A stretch of DNA of 32,285 nucleotides. It comes from Flavobacteriales bacterium. GTDB taxonomy: Bacteria > Bacteroidota > Bacteroidia > Flavobacteriales > Flavobacteriaceae. Numbering within the stretch: position 1 is the stretch's first letter; each line of letters starts with the position of its first letter. The position numbers were made by a program, and so were the translations under genes. Location: the NCBI GenBank assembly GCA_003232435.1, contig QIJL01000567.1, positions 1 through 32,285 on the forward strand, given 5' to 3'. Positions 15,927 through 23,875 of the stretch are shown here, piece after piece. The notes beneath the pieces are model-generated. The model was not told the DNA's origin, searched no databases, and saw only the letters and a list, made by a program, of their open reading frames with translations.

Positions 15927-16535
15927 CTAGTACGCTTTTTTTTCTATCATTTTGGTAAAAGACTTACCGGTCTTTGCATAACCCTCTCCAATACGATCTT
16001 CGTTGTCGAAGCTGCTTCCCCACTGGTCTCCGGGAGCGTTTTTACTTGAGACCTCTAAAACCACATTATCACGGTTTGCCGTTTCAACAAACTTCAATCG
16101 GGTGGTTACTTTAGCCGGTTGTTTCATGATACCCGCATCCCATCCCGGAAACACCCAAATGGTCTCAACGACCAATGTATATTTCGCCTCGGTAAGGCCT
16201 TCGCCGAATTTGTTACCATGGTCTTCGTACAGATATCTATTCATCAATTCTAGAAATTTTGGGGCGTAGATCAATTCGCGGGCGGCGATCCAGCCTTTTT
16301 CCCATGTTTCACCCTTGCCCGGACTTTCCTCTTCCAGTTCGGCCGAGTGTTCTTTTACATATTCGTCGTTGGTCAAATTCTTTTTTAAAAGTGTCATGTT
16401 ATCATAGACAAACTCAACGTTTATCTCTTTTTGACCTTTGATAAAATCAAAACCTCCTTTTTCGATTTTCATTTTTTGTGCGGTAATGGCACCAGTACTT
16501 AAAAGAACCATTGCCAAGATGATAAAGCTTTTCAT
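15927..16535 (-). CDS. Secreted protein of unknown function, paralogue 2
   Basis: A 202-residue protein with a signal peptide (MKSFIILAMVLLSTGAITAQ). It resembles the downstream gene over its length: KMKIEKGGFDFIKGQKEINVEFVYDN matches KFEADKGSIDSIIGVKQYKIIFEYPS, and ESPGKGETWEKGWIAARELIYAPKFL matches AGSGEEFKELWFKNRANRYEPTFI. A tandem duplication is clear. The C-terminal part is rich in beta strands (VTTRLKFVETANRDNVVLEVSSK). Function is unknown; no catalytic motif is visible. Confidence 0.78.
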   Translation of the reverse strand: MKSFIILAMVLLSTGAITAQKMKIEKGGFDFIKGQKEINVEFVYDNMTLLKKNLTNDEYVKEHSAELEEESPGKGETWEKGWIAARELIYAPKFLELMNRYLYEDHGNKFGEGLTEAKYTLVVETIWVFPGWDAGIMKQPAKVTTRLKFVETANRDNVVLEVSSKNAPGDQWGSSFDNEDRIGEGYAKTGKSFTKMIEKKAY

Positions 16536-16831
16536 TTTGGTCAGTATTTAAATTAATATTTATTTCTATTGTTGTCCGATTATAATTATTTAAATCTATT
16601 TAAAGCCTTGCTATTGCTAAGTTTAAAGGGTTCTTAAAATAAGACACTTTGCTTTTGGATAATATAATGAAAATTATAGGATGTAAAATTCACATATCAT
16701 TGCCAAGCAGGTTATCAGTTAGTTACGGTCGCATCTTTATTCTAACAGCGAAGCGGTCTTATATCTTTTACCGTACAACAATGTATTTATTTCTTGATTT
16801 ATTAAAACTGAAGTTCAAAGTTAACATTTTG
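16536..16831. other. AT-rich intergenic stretch
   Basis: About 300 bases upstream of the secreted-protein pair and downstream of the serine hydrolase. The 157-codon plus-strand ORF here mostly overlaps the hydrolase gene in antisense and is not credible. No repeat or clear promoter box was found. Confidence 0.5.
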
Positions 16832-18118
16832 TCAATCATCAACAGCGGCAAAGACCATTTGGCGAAATTTCCAACTGGTTTGACTTCCCGTATTTCCCTG
16901 GGTTTGCTTCATGAGAACCCCGATTATTTTCTCCTTTGGATCGGCAAAATACTGGGTGCTAAAGTAACCGCCCCAGTCGAACGTGCCTTCGCTACCTTCC
17001 CCGCCTGCATCCTGCCCTTCTTCAGTAACTACCCCAAAGGCAAGTCCGTAGTGCTTTTTACCTTCTCCGAATTTTTCTTCGGTCTGATTTCCCATGAGGC
17101 TTTGAACGGTCGTTCTGCTTAAAATGCGTTTTCCATTCAGTTCGCCGTTGTTCAGGTACATCTGTAAAAAGGTAGCATAGTCCTTTGCCGTGCTAGAGAG
17201 TCCGGCACCACCTGAGAAAAATCGTTTCGCGCCTTTTTTCGGATAGTCGGTATCGTAAAAAGTGACCGGGTAATTTTTCCATTTGCCATCCTTTTTATGC
17301 TGTACGGCCACCAAACGGTCGTGTTTTTCCTTCGGAAGATAAAACCAGGTATCGTTCATGCCCAAGGGGTCAAATATTCGCTTTCGAAGGAACTCGTCAA
17401 AGGGCATACCTGAAACCACCTCTATGAAATAACCAAGAACGTCAAGCCCTTCGCTATAGGTAAACTTTTCCCCTGGATTATGATGAAGGGGCAACTTTGC
17501 CAATTTCTTGACACTTTCTTCAATGGAAATATTTTCGGTGGTAAACAGATCGGTAATGCCTGCTTTGGCATAGATTTTTTTGAAACGTTCGTCACCGTCG
17601 ATAACCCCATAGCCTAAACCGGAAGTATGTGTGATCAGGTCGCGGATGGTTATTTGGGCCTCCGCGGGTTTGGTCGTGTAGGTAGAATCTGTCTCAATGA
17701 ACGTATCCAATATTTGCGCTTCGCCGAATTCGGGAATGTATTTCGAAATGGGGTCGTCCATGCGAAATCTACCTTCCTCCCAAAGCATCATGACCGCTGT
17801 TGAAGTGATGGCCTTGGTCTGGGAGGCGATTCTGAAAATGGAATTTTCGTCAAGCTTTTCGCCTTTTTCGTTGGCCGACCCATGAGCCTTGTGATAAACG
17901 ATTTTTCCGTTTCGGGCGATTAAAGCTACTACGCCGGGTACTTGGTTTTCTTGAATTGCGTTTTGTAGCATCGCATCGATCCGATCGATCCGTTCTTGTG
18001 ACATGCCGACTTCTGCCGGTAGTGCCTTGGAGAGAGGTGGCGAGGTTTTTACGGATTTTGTTTGGGCGGTAAGGGTCAGAAAGGCTATGAGGAAAAGGGT
18101 TGTTAGGGTTGTTTTCAT
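16832..18118 (-). CDS. Secreted serine hydrolase of the beta-lactamase/esterase (class C-like) family
   Basis: A 428-residue protein with a signal peptide (MKTTLTTLFLIAFLTLTAQT). The SxxK nucleophile motif is SQTK (Ser99-Lys102 in FRIASQTKAITSTAVM) and the second motif is the Tyr-Ser pair in KFTYSEGLDVLG. The third motif region reads FDWGGYFSTQYF where penicillin-binding proteins have KTG/HTG, as is usual for the EstB-type esterases of this family. It is predicted to act in the periplasm or at the cell surface on an ester or D-amino acid amide; resistance to beta-lactams should not be assumed. No partner genes are obvious. Confidence 0.85.
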   Translation of the reverse strand: MKTTLTTLFLIAFLTLTAQTKSVKTSPPLSKALPAEVGMSQERIDRIDAMLQNAIQENQVPGVVALIARNGKIVYHKAHGSANEKGEKLDENSIFRIASQTKAITSTAVMMLWEEGRFRMDDPISKYIPEFGEAQILDTFIETDSTYTTKPAEAQITIRDLITHTSGLGYGVIDGDERFKKIYAKAGITDLFTTENISIEESVKKLAKLPLHHNPGEKFTYSEGLDVLGYFIEVVSGMPFDEFLRKRIFDPLGMNDTWFYLPKEKHDRLVAVQHKKDGKWKNYPVTFYDTDYPKKGAKRFFSGGAGLSSTAKDYATFLQMYLNNGELNGKRILSRTTVQSLMGNQTEEKFGEGKKHYGLAFGVVTEEGQDAGGEGSEGTFDWGGYFSTQYFADPKEKIIGVLMKQTQGNTGSQTSWKFRQMVFAAVDD

Positions 18119-18399
18119 TTTCTATGAGTGGATTGATTGTTATTTGATTTTTGCCGTAAAGCTTAATCGTGGATTTCGCTAACCTCATGGTCTAATCTAT
18201 GATGGTCTTTTGAACCCCAATTAGCTTCTTCGCCGTCTTCAAGTTCAGTAATGAATTTCTCGATTTTATGGTAACTATATACTTGTTTACACTATGATTA
18301 CATTCATTAAAAACATTTTTAAATGAAAAGATGAATTCGATAAGAGATATGGATTCATGTTAAGAAACAAAATAGTTTCCAATAAATCTTATCACGATG
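18119..18399. other. Intergenic stretch with a possible coding remnant
   Basis: On the minus strand an open stretch ending at 18163 reads HKIEKFITELEDGEEANWGSKDHHRLDHEVSEIHD. It has no start codon and a stop immediately upstream, so it is at best a gene remnant next to the accessory region. No other feature is seen. Confidence 0.3.
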
Positions 18400-18834
18400 T
18401 TAAGACTTTTCATCTTCAGAATTTTCAGGAAAAAGGTAAGGCATGATTTTAGCCTTATTATTTGGTAGAAATTCGTCGATAAATCTTAACTGTTCTTCTT
18501 TTTGTTTTCCTAAACAGTTTTCAAGCAAATAAGCCGTAGAGTGGAACAACTCTAGATGTTCTTTACCCATTACTTCCTTATAATATTCTGATATTTCATC
18601 AATTTTTTCTTTTGTCACCTCATGCATTATATCTCTAACCTTACCGTCATCAGCTATTAAATTTGAAGCTTTACCTAAAACAGTTTCTTCGTTCATCTTC
18701 ACGTATTCTTTAACTTTTTTAATATCGAAAATCTCAAAAAAAGTTTTCACGCTATTAAGAACTTTATTTTGCATAAAAAACAAAGCGACTAATATTGCCA
18801 GTACAACGGAGTTTACAATTTCAAGGTATTCCAT
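18400..18834 (-). CDS. Small membrane-anchored protein of unknown function
   Basis: A 144-residue protein with one N-terminal membrane helix (IVNSVVLAILVALFFMQ, about 6-22). A charged, mostly helical cytoplasmic or periplasmic region follows (KKVKEYVKMNEETVLGKASNLIADDG, EVTKEKIDEISEYYKEVMGKEHLELF). Low GC content compared with the pigment genes suggests acquired DNA. It is divergent from the IS1595-type transposase gene. No known family is recognised. Confidence 0.65.
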   Translation of the reverse strand: MEYLEIVNSVVLAILVALFFMQNKVLNSVKTFFEIFDIKKVKEYVKMNEETVLGKASNLIADDGKVRDIMHEVTKEKIDEISEYYKEVMGKEHLELFHSTAYLLENCLGKQKEEQLRFIDEFLPNNKAKIMPYLFPENSEDEKS

Positions 18835-18906
18835 TAAGTGTTTTTTTGGTTATTTGATAAATATATAAAATTCCTACACAAACTAAATAATTCACAAAGT
18901 AGACGT

Positions 18907-18943
18907 TAATTACACTAAATAATTAAAATTGGTGTAATTAAAG
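18907..18943. repeat. Inverted repeat upstream of the IS1595-type transposase
   Basis: TTAATTACACTAA and TTGGTGTAATTAA form arms with one mismatched pair, separated by about ten AT-rich bases. It lies 30 bases before the transposase ATG and could be part of the element's left end or an operator. A related TTAGTGTAA occurs at about 22760, beyond the RhuM gene. Confidence 0.5.
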
Positions 18944-19738
18944 TATTATCTTAGCTATGTAATATACTAGCAATGATAAACCAAGACTTCAATTCCATTT
19001 TAGAACTAATCCAAGCCTTTCCTGACCAACAGTCTTGCATTGACCATTTGGAAGCTTTAAGGTGGAACGGAAACGTTGTAAGTCCTTTTGATGCCGATTC
19101 TAAAGTCTATAGCTGTAAAGGCAATAAGTACAAGTGCAAGAACACAGGAAAGTACTTCAATGTAAAGACTGATACCATTTTCGACAACACTAAGATTGAA
19201 TTACAAAAATGGTTTCTTGCCATTTGGTTAGTTACTTCACACAAGAAAGGAATTTCATCTTTACAATTAGGGAGAGACTTAAATATTACTCAAAAATCTG
19301 CGTGGTTCATGTTGAGCCGTATTCGTCAATGTTTTGGCTTAGACAATGATTCTAAACTTGACAACGAAGTTGAAGCAGACGAAACCTTTGTAGGTGGAAA
19401 GAACAAAAACAGACACGCCAACAAAAAGACTTACGGCAGTTCTGACGACAAAGCACCAGTTTTAGGGATGGTAGAGCGCAATGGAAAAGTTATCGCTAAG
19501 AAAGTGCCTAATACGACTTACGAAACCCTATCAACCGAAATACTAAGAAGTGTAAATGAAACCGCTAAATTATATACCGATGAATATTCATCTTACAAGA
19601 AACTAAAGCGAGTTTACGACCACCAAACAGTAAAGCACCACAGACGCCAATACGTTAAAGGTAGAGTGCATACAAATACAATAGAGGGTTTTTGGTCATT
19701 ACTAAAGCGTGGTATCTTTGGTATCTATCACTTTACTT

Positions 19739-21039
19739 CACTAGTGGGTACTAAAAAATATAACAAGTTCTTTGAAATTCCTTGTATATCGTATTTACGG
19801 CAATTTTTGGTAGCGTGACGATTTGAATCGGAAAATAGGATTTTTGTTTAAAAATCCCATGAACCAAGGTAAATATGTCTTCGCCCAGATTACCGAATTC
19901 CTTCCGCGAAGGGTTTTCGACCGTATCGTAAAGGAACATCACGGCAACGGATACGTCAGGAGTTTCACCTGTTGGAACCATGCTCTGCATGGTCTTTGGG
20001 CAACTGACCTCAAGGGACGGTATGCGGGACCTGATTTTGAGCCTAGAGGCACACCGCCCCAAATACTACCATTTGGGGTTCGGGACATCCGTTACCAGAC
20101 GTAACCTTGGCAAGGCCAACGAAAAGAGAAGCCACAGGATCTTCGAGGAGTTCGCCTACGCCCTGATCGCCGAGGCCAGGAAAAGTTGTTACCGTGACGA
20201 TTTCGAGATCGATGTGGATGGCAACGTGCATGCCCTTGACTCTACGACGATAGACCTTTGCCTGAGCGTGTTCTGGTGGGCGGAGTTCCGAAAGGCCAAG
20301 GGAGGGATAAAGCTCCATGTGCTTTATGACGTAAAGACATCGATCCCCGGCTTCCTCCATATATCCAATGCGAGCCTCCACGATGTCAACGTGTTGGACA
20401 TACTTGCGTACGAGGCCGGAAGCTTTTACGTGATGGACAAGGCGTATATCGATTTTGCCCGGCTGTACGAGATACACCTGCAAAAGGCCTTTTTCGTTAC
20501 CCGTGCCAAGAAGAACATGCGCTTCAAAAGGATGTACTCGACAAGGACCGACAGGGTCAAAGGCATAAAATACGACCAGATAGGAAAACTAGAAGGACGC
20601 CATGCCAAAAAGAGCTATCCCGAAAAATTCCGGCGCATAAAGTATTTTGACGGTGAGGCCGAAAAGGAATTCATTTTCCTGACCAACAATACGGATCACA
20701 ATGCCACCGAGATAGCGATGCTGTACAAGAAACGCTGGGAGGTGGAACTGTTCTTCAAATGGATGAAACAACATCTGAGAATAAAATCATTTTGGGGGAT
20801 CAGCATCAACGCGGTCAAGATTCAGATCTATTGTGCAATCATAGCCTATTGCCTTGTCGCCATAATCGGGAACAAACTCAAATCAAAGCGTAGAATCTAC
20901 GAAATATTACAGATATTGAGCATATCGCTACTCGACAAAACCCCTGTAAGAGAGATACTTACAGATTACGATTACAAAGATGTCAAAGAACTAGAATCTA
21001 AACAATTGAAAATCAATGGGTTTTAAGTACCCACTAATG
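19739..21039 (+). mobile_element. Complete IS4-family insertion sequence, 1301 bp
   Basis: The left end CACTAGTGGGTACT (19739-19752) and the right end, reverse complement CATTAGTGGGTACT (21026-21039), match at 13 of 14 bases. The element is flanked by direct repeats ACTTTACTT at 19730-19738 and 21040-21048, a 9-bp target duplication. The GC content is higher than that of the interrupted gene. The transposase stop codon overlaps the right inverted repeat by one base. Confidence 0.92.
19859..21026 (+). pseudogene. IS4-family transposase, frameshifted near the start
   Basis: The N-terminus starts at ATG 19859: MNQGKYVFAQITEFLPRRVFDRIVKEHHGNGYVRSFTCWNH. It goes out of frame near 19978-19983, and the next frame continues as LCMVFGQLTSRDGMRDLILSLEAHRPKYYHLGFGTSVTRRN to the end. 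Relatives read CWNxLLCMVFGQL through this point, so a small indel (such as loss of two bases or gain of one) has split the gene. The IS4 signature Y-(2)-R-(3)-E-(6)-K is intact as YKKRWEVELFFKWMK. The acidic residues are in ALDSTTIDL and VMDKAYIDF. The long second ORF (348 codons) has an internal ATG but lacks the N-terminal domain, so the copy is probably inactive. Confidence 0.85.
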
Positions 21040-21180
21040 ACTTTACTTCTAAAAAACACTTACAGTTGTACGTTGACGAATTTGTTGTTAGATACAATTC
21101 AAGAAAACACCCTGAAGCAATGAGATTTAATTTATTTTTGAAAAATACAGAACACAGAATCACTTATAAGGAATTGATAA

Positions 21181-22317
21181 ATGGGTAATTTAGAAGAGCA
21201 AAAAAACTTTTTGTTCTATTCAACGCATGATGGAACAACTAATATTCAGGTTATTTTGGATGATGATACCGTTTGGGTAACTCAATCTAGCATGGCTGAA
21301 ATTTTCGACACCACAAAACAGAATATTAGCCTACACTTATCCAATATTTACAAAGAGGGAGAACTCAATAAATTTTCAACTGTCAAGGAAATCTTGACAG
21401 TTCAAAAAGAGGGAGGTCGGGACGTTCAGCGAACCATTGAGTTTTACAATCTTGACGCTATAATTTCTGTAGGGTATAGAGTAAATTCCCCTAAAGCCAC
21501 TTTGTTTAGGATTTGGGCTACTAGTATTATAAAAGAGTATTTGATAAAGGGGTTCGCTCTGGACGATGATAGACTTAAACAAGGTAAGACTTTGTTTGAT
21601 AAGGATTACTTCGATGAATTACTCGAAAGAATTCGTGAAATCCGTGCGTCAGAAAGGCGTTTTTATAAGAAAATAACCGACATATATTCTTTAGCTATTG
21701 ACTACGATTCTAAAGCTAAAATATCTCAAACATTCTTTGCTACGGTACAGAATAAGTTGGAATATGCAATAACTCATCATACAGCTTCGGAAATAGTAAA
21801 ACTTAGGGCAAATTCAAAATTGCCAAACATGGGTTTAACAAGTTGGAAAAATGAGAAAAGGGGAGGTAAGATTTTAAAATCAGATGTTTCCGTTGCTAAA
21901 AACTATTTCAACCGCGATGAAATATCAGAGTTAAATATTTTGGTCAACATGCTGCTTGATTTTGCGGAATTACAAGCAAAAAGAAATCAAGGGATGACTA
22001 TGAAGGATTGGGTTGAAAGACTAGATGCCTTCATTAAATTCAATGATTACGATTTACTAAAGGATGCTGGTAAAGTTAGGGCTACCGCGGCAAAGTCTTT
22101 TGCAGAAAAGGAATTTTCCAAATTTAGAATAGTTCAAGACGTAGAATTTAAATCTGACTTTGATAAATTTGTTGAACAATCAAAATCTGGAAAATTACCT
22201 AAAGAAAATAAGCACAATCTTCCGCCTTGGCCTGATGATGAGAAGGAAGAATTCTCTACGTTCAATAAGAAACTTAAAAAAGGATTAGAATGGAATCCTA
22301 AGAAAAATAAAAAATAA
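21181..22317 (+). CDS. RhuM-family protein
   Basis: A 378-residue protein. The N-terminal two thirds match the RhuM family (named after a Salmonella pathogenicity-island gene): IQVILDDDTVWVTQSSMAEIFDTTKQNISLHLSNIYKEGEL looks like a DNA-binding start, followed by EFYNLDAIISVGYRVNSPKATLFRIWATSIIKEYLIKGFALDDDRL. The C-terminal part (about 200-378) is rich in charged residues and ends with a basic tail. Its ATG overlaps the stop of the IS1595-type transposase by 8 bases (ATGGGTAA), so the two were once a single translational unit. The biochemical role of RhuM is not established. Low GC content like the transposase supports co-transfer. Confidence 0.85.
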   Translation: MGNLEEQKNFLFYSTHDGTTNIQVILDDDTVWVTQSSMAEIFDTTKQNISLHLSNIYKEGELNKFSTVKEILTVQKEGGRDVQRTIEFYNLDAIISVGYRVNSPKATLFRIWATSIIKEYLIKGFALDDDRLKQGKTLFDKDYFDELLERIREIRASERRFYKKITDIYSLAIDYDSKAKISQTFFATVQNKLEYAITHHTASEIVKLRANSKLPNMGLTSWKNEKRGGKILKSDVSVAKNYFNRDEISELNILVNMLLDFAELQAKRNQGMTMKDWVERLDAFIKFNDYDLLKDAGKVRATAAKSFAEKEFSKFRIVQDVEFKSDFDKFVEQSKSGKLPKENKHNLPPWPDDEKEEFSTFNKKLKKGLEWNPKKNKK

Positions 22318-22318
22318 C

Positions 22319-22550
22319 ATGAATCCGAAAATTGATATACTAACGGAAGCCGTTGTAAAAATGGAAAATCTATTTGAAGTCTATAATCCAGACGATGTAG
22401 AATCGGTAAGTATGCTAAATTATTCAGTAAATTCAAATGAATTGATGTTGCACACGGCTTAAAGAAGCAAACCACAACGAAGAATTCATTCCCATATTTG
22501 AAGCCTTAGAAAAAAGAGTTGCAGCTGTGAAGGCTAAAGCTAATCTTTAA
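22319..22550 (+). pseudogene. Small broken ORF downstream of the RhuM gene
   Basis: The first frame, ATG 22319 to stop 22460-22462, reads MNPKIDILTEAVVKMENLFEVYNPDDVESVSML. A second frame continues as LKEANHNEEFIPIFEALEKRVAAVKAKANL and stops at 22548-22550. Joined at about 22455 they make one small helical protein of about 76 residues. It starts two bases after the RhuM stop, so it was probably its operon partner before the frameshift. Family unknown. Confidence 0.55.
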
Positions 22551-22790
22551 AAATAGCACATCGGTTTTGACCGTTTCGTCTTGGTTACTGCCCTAAAAAA
22601 GCGAACATTGACATTGTGCATACGCTCCTTGAAACACAAGAATACCTTTAGCGGACTTTTTCCCTTGCTCTGCGTTACTGAATTAGCCGTAACGTAACCA
22701 AAAAGGTTGAACTTGTAAAAAAACAGGATGGCTCTACATCCGAAATCCGACTTTTCTCATTAGTGTAAAGTAGTATATAGTTTCGTGAAT
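22551..22790. other. Gene-poor stretch with degraded coding-like sequence
   Basis: Short open stretches such as FVLVTALKKRTLTLCIRSLKHKNTFSGLFP and, in another frame, PKKANIDIVHTLLETQEYL suggest a decayed gene, but neither has a start codon and both stop quickly. It ends with TTAGTGTAA at about 22760, partly matching the inverted repeat upstream of the IS1595-type transposase, so the end of that element may lie here. Confidence 0.35.
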
Positions 22791-22800
22791 ATCAATGATA

Positions 22801-22840
22801 TAAACGTTCATAAACGAAAACAAACGTTTATGAACGTTTA
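22801..22840. repeat. Perfect 16-bp inverted repeat rich in AAACG words
   Basis: TAAACGTTCATAAACG (22801-22816) and CGTTTATGAACGTTTA (22825-22840) are exact reverse complements around an 8-base A-rich spacer. With the following ACAAACG there are five AAACG/CGTTT words in about 48 bases. It has no T-run and lies about 145 bases before ssb, so an operator or recombination site is more likely than a terminator. Confidence 0.8.
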
Positions 22841-22944
22841 CAAACGAAAGTAATTATTTTCCGACCGAATAAAAGTTGAGGCAGGCTCTAGGTTTGTGGT
22901 GTCGGAGGATAGTCCGCCGATAGTATCAATTGTTTAACCATGAG

Positions 22945-22964
22945 TTTCCCGCCGTTGCGGGAAA
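22945..22964 (+). promoter_or_regulatory. Hairpin in the ssb leader
   Basis: TTTCCCGC-CGTT-GCGGGAAA forms a perfect 8-bp stem 21 bases before the ssb ATG. It would lie in the 5' untranslated RNA. The role is unknown; autoregulation by SSB or RNA stabilisation are options. Confidence 0.45.
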
Positions 22965-22985
22965 GAAATTAAAAAATCATTTATT

Positions 22986-23318
22986 ATGAACGCACTTAAA
23001 AACAAAGTACAGTTGATCGGTAACTTGGGCCAAGACCCTGAAATCGTAACCTTAGAAAATGGTAGCAAGCTCGCCAAGTTTACCATTGCCACAAACGACT
23101 TTTACAAGAACGCCCAAGGCGAAAAAGTAGAGGACACCCAATGGCACAATGTGGTCGCTTGGGACAAGCTCGCCGATATCGCCGAAAGTTATCTGGCCAA
23201 GGGCAAACAAATTGCCGTCGAAGGCAAGTTGACGCACCGCTCTTACGAAACGAAGGAAGGCGAAAAACGCTACTTTACCGAAGTCAGATGTAACGAGCTT
23301 TTGATGTTGGGAAAGTAG
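22986..23318 (+). CDS. ssb: Single-stranded DNA-binding protein, short form
   Basis: An OB-fold SSB of 110 residues: MNALKNKVQLIGNLGQDPEIVTLENGSKLAKFTIATND, then DTQWHNVVAWDKLADIAESYLAKGKQIAVEGKLTHRSYETKEGEKRYFTEV. The protein ends at CNELLMLGK, directly after the OB fold. The Gly/Pro-rich linker and acidic tip (usually ending DDDIPF or alike) that recruit repair proteins are absent. Short SSBs of this kind occur in Bacteroidetes alongside the full-length housekeeping SSB. It is in line with the ORF6N genes and recQ on the same strand, but with gaps, so one operon is not shown. Confidence 0.9.
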   Translation: MNALKNKVQLIGNLGQDPEIVTLENGSKLAKFTIATNDFYKNAQGEKVEDTQWHNVVAWDKLADIAESYLAKGKQIAVEGKLTHRSYETKEGEKRYFTEVRCNELLMLGK

Positions 23319-23327
23319 AGCCCTCCT

Positions 23328-23405
23328 TAATCTCCCCAAAGGGGGAGACCTGTTAAGGGTAGAAAGATGTGAACCGTCTGTCAGTAAAAACAGATGGACG
23401 GTCCA
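23328..23405 (+). terminator. Hairpins downstream of ssb
   Basis: TCTCCCC-AAA-GGGGGAGA near 23331-23348 and ACCGTCTGT...ACAGATGGACGGT (23373-23402), followed by a T-rich CCATTTTATAT, lie within 90 bases of the ssb stop. Either may end the ssb transcript. The first resembles a common flavobacterial dispersed repeat. Confidence 0.45.
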
Positions 23406-23530
23406 TTTTATATAGCATGTCGGTCGAACATGTCAGTCCGAGCGCCCGCCTGAATGACAAAGTCGGGCAGGCAGTCGAAGACCATACCGGCACAGAGATC
23501 AATCAATACCTAGCCAAAGTACTTTTAAAA

Positions 23531-23863
23531 ATGAACAAAGAGATAATCATTTCCGATGAGATTGTTCACGGCAAGATTTATCATATCAGAGGGCAAAAAG
23601 TTATGCTTGACAGAGATTTAGCAGAACTCTACGGAGTCGAAACCAAGTATTTGAAACGTCAGGTGCGAAGAAATATCGAACGTTTCCCCGAAGATTTTAT
23701 GTTTCAGCTTGAAAAAGAAGAACTTGAAAATTGGAGGAGACAAATTGGCACCTCCAATTCTTCCGATAACTTGAGGAGCCAAAATAGCACCTCAAGTTGG
23801 GGAGGCACCAGATATGCATCGATAGCGTTTGCAGAAAATGAATTCAAAAATTTAAGAGTGTAA
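23531..23863 (+). pseudogene. ORF6N-domain protein, truncated copy
   Basis: The real start is probably ATG 23531 (MNKEIIISDEIVHGKIYHIRGQKVMLDRDLAELYGVETKYLKRQVRRNIERFPEDFMFQL). The upstream part of the track ORF (from 23369) runs through a repeat-like region and lacks similarity to the paralogue. The ORF6N domain is nearly complete, but after GTRYASIAF the sequence diverges and stops (AENEFKNLRV), where the next gene continues with FTEQGVTMLSCILNSD. So the C-terminal two fifths are missing. ORF6N domains are DNA-binding-like modules common in phage and toxin-related genes. It may still make a short protein. Confidence 0.65.
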
Positions 23864-23875
23864 ATAATTTAGGAA

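Larger units (their letters stand above)
18973..21188 (+). pseudogene. IS1595-family transposase gene interrupted by an IS4-type element
   Basis: The 5' part encodes an IS1595/ISXO2-type transposase: a Zn-ribbon-like segment (VYSCKGNKYKCKNTGKYFNV), the helical QKWFLAIWLVTSHKKGISSLQL, and DDE-type residues in NEVEADETFVGGKNK, LYTDEYSSY and HTNTIEGFWSLLKRG. At 19738 the frame is broken by another IS. The 3' part resumes after 21040 as FTSKKHLQLYVDEFVVRYNSRKHPEAMRFNLF and ends with a TAA at 21186-21188. Removing the inserted element and one copy of the 9-bp duplication restores GIYHFTSKKHLQLYVDEF in frame, so the host gene was intact at the time of insertion. Only the truncated product ending within the inserted IS can be made now. 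Confidence 0.92.

Noticed and set aside
16649-17122. 157-codon plus-strand ORF
   Set aside because: Most of it is antisense to the serine hydrolase gene, whose motifs are clear; the rest is AT-rich intergenic DNA.
16832-18118. Antibiotic-resistance beta-lactamase
   Set aside because: The third motif lacks KTG/HTG and the architecture fits EstB-like esterases or D-aminopeptidases; resistance cannot be claimed.
18163-18280. Short minus-strand gene ending ...DHEVSEIHD
   Set aside because: No start codon and a stop immediately upstream; at best a remnant.
19823-21026. IS4 transposase made by programmed frameshifting
   Set aside because: No slippery run is present at the switch point; IS4-family transposases are normally made from one frame, so mutation is simpler.
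22801-22840. CRISPR or terminator
   Set aside because: Only one pair of arms with no regular spacers, and no T-run after the stem.
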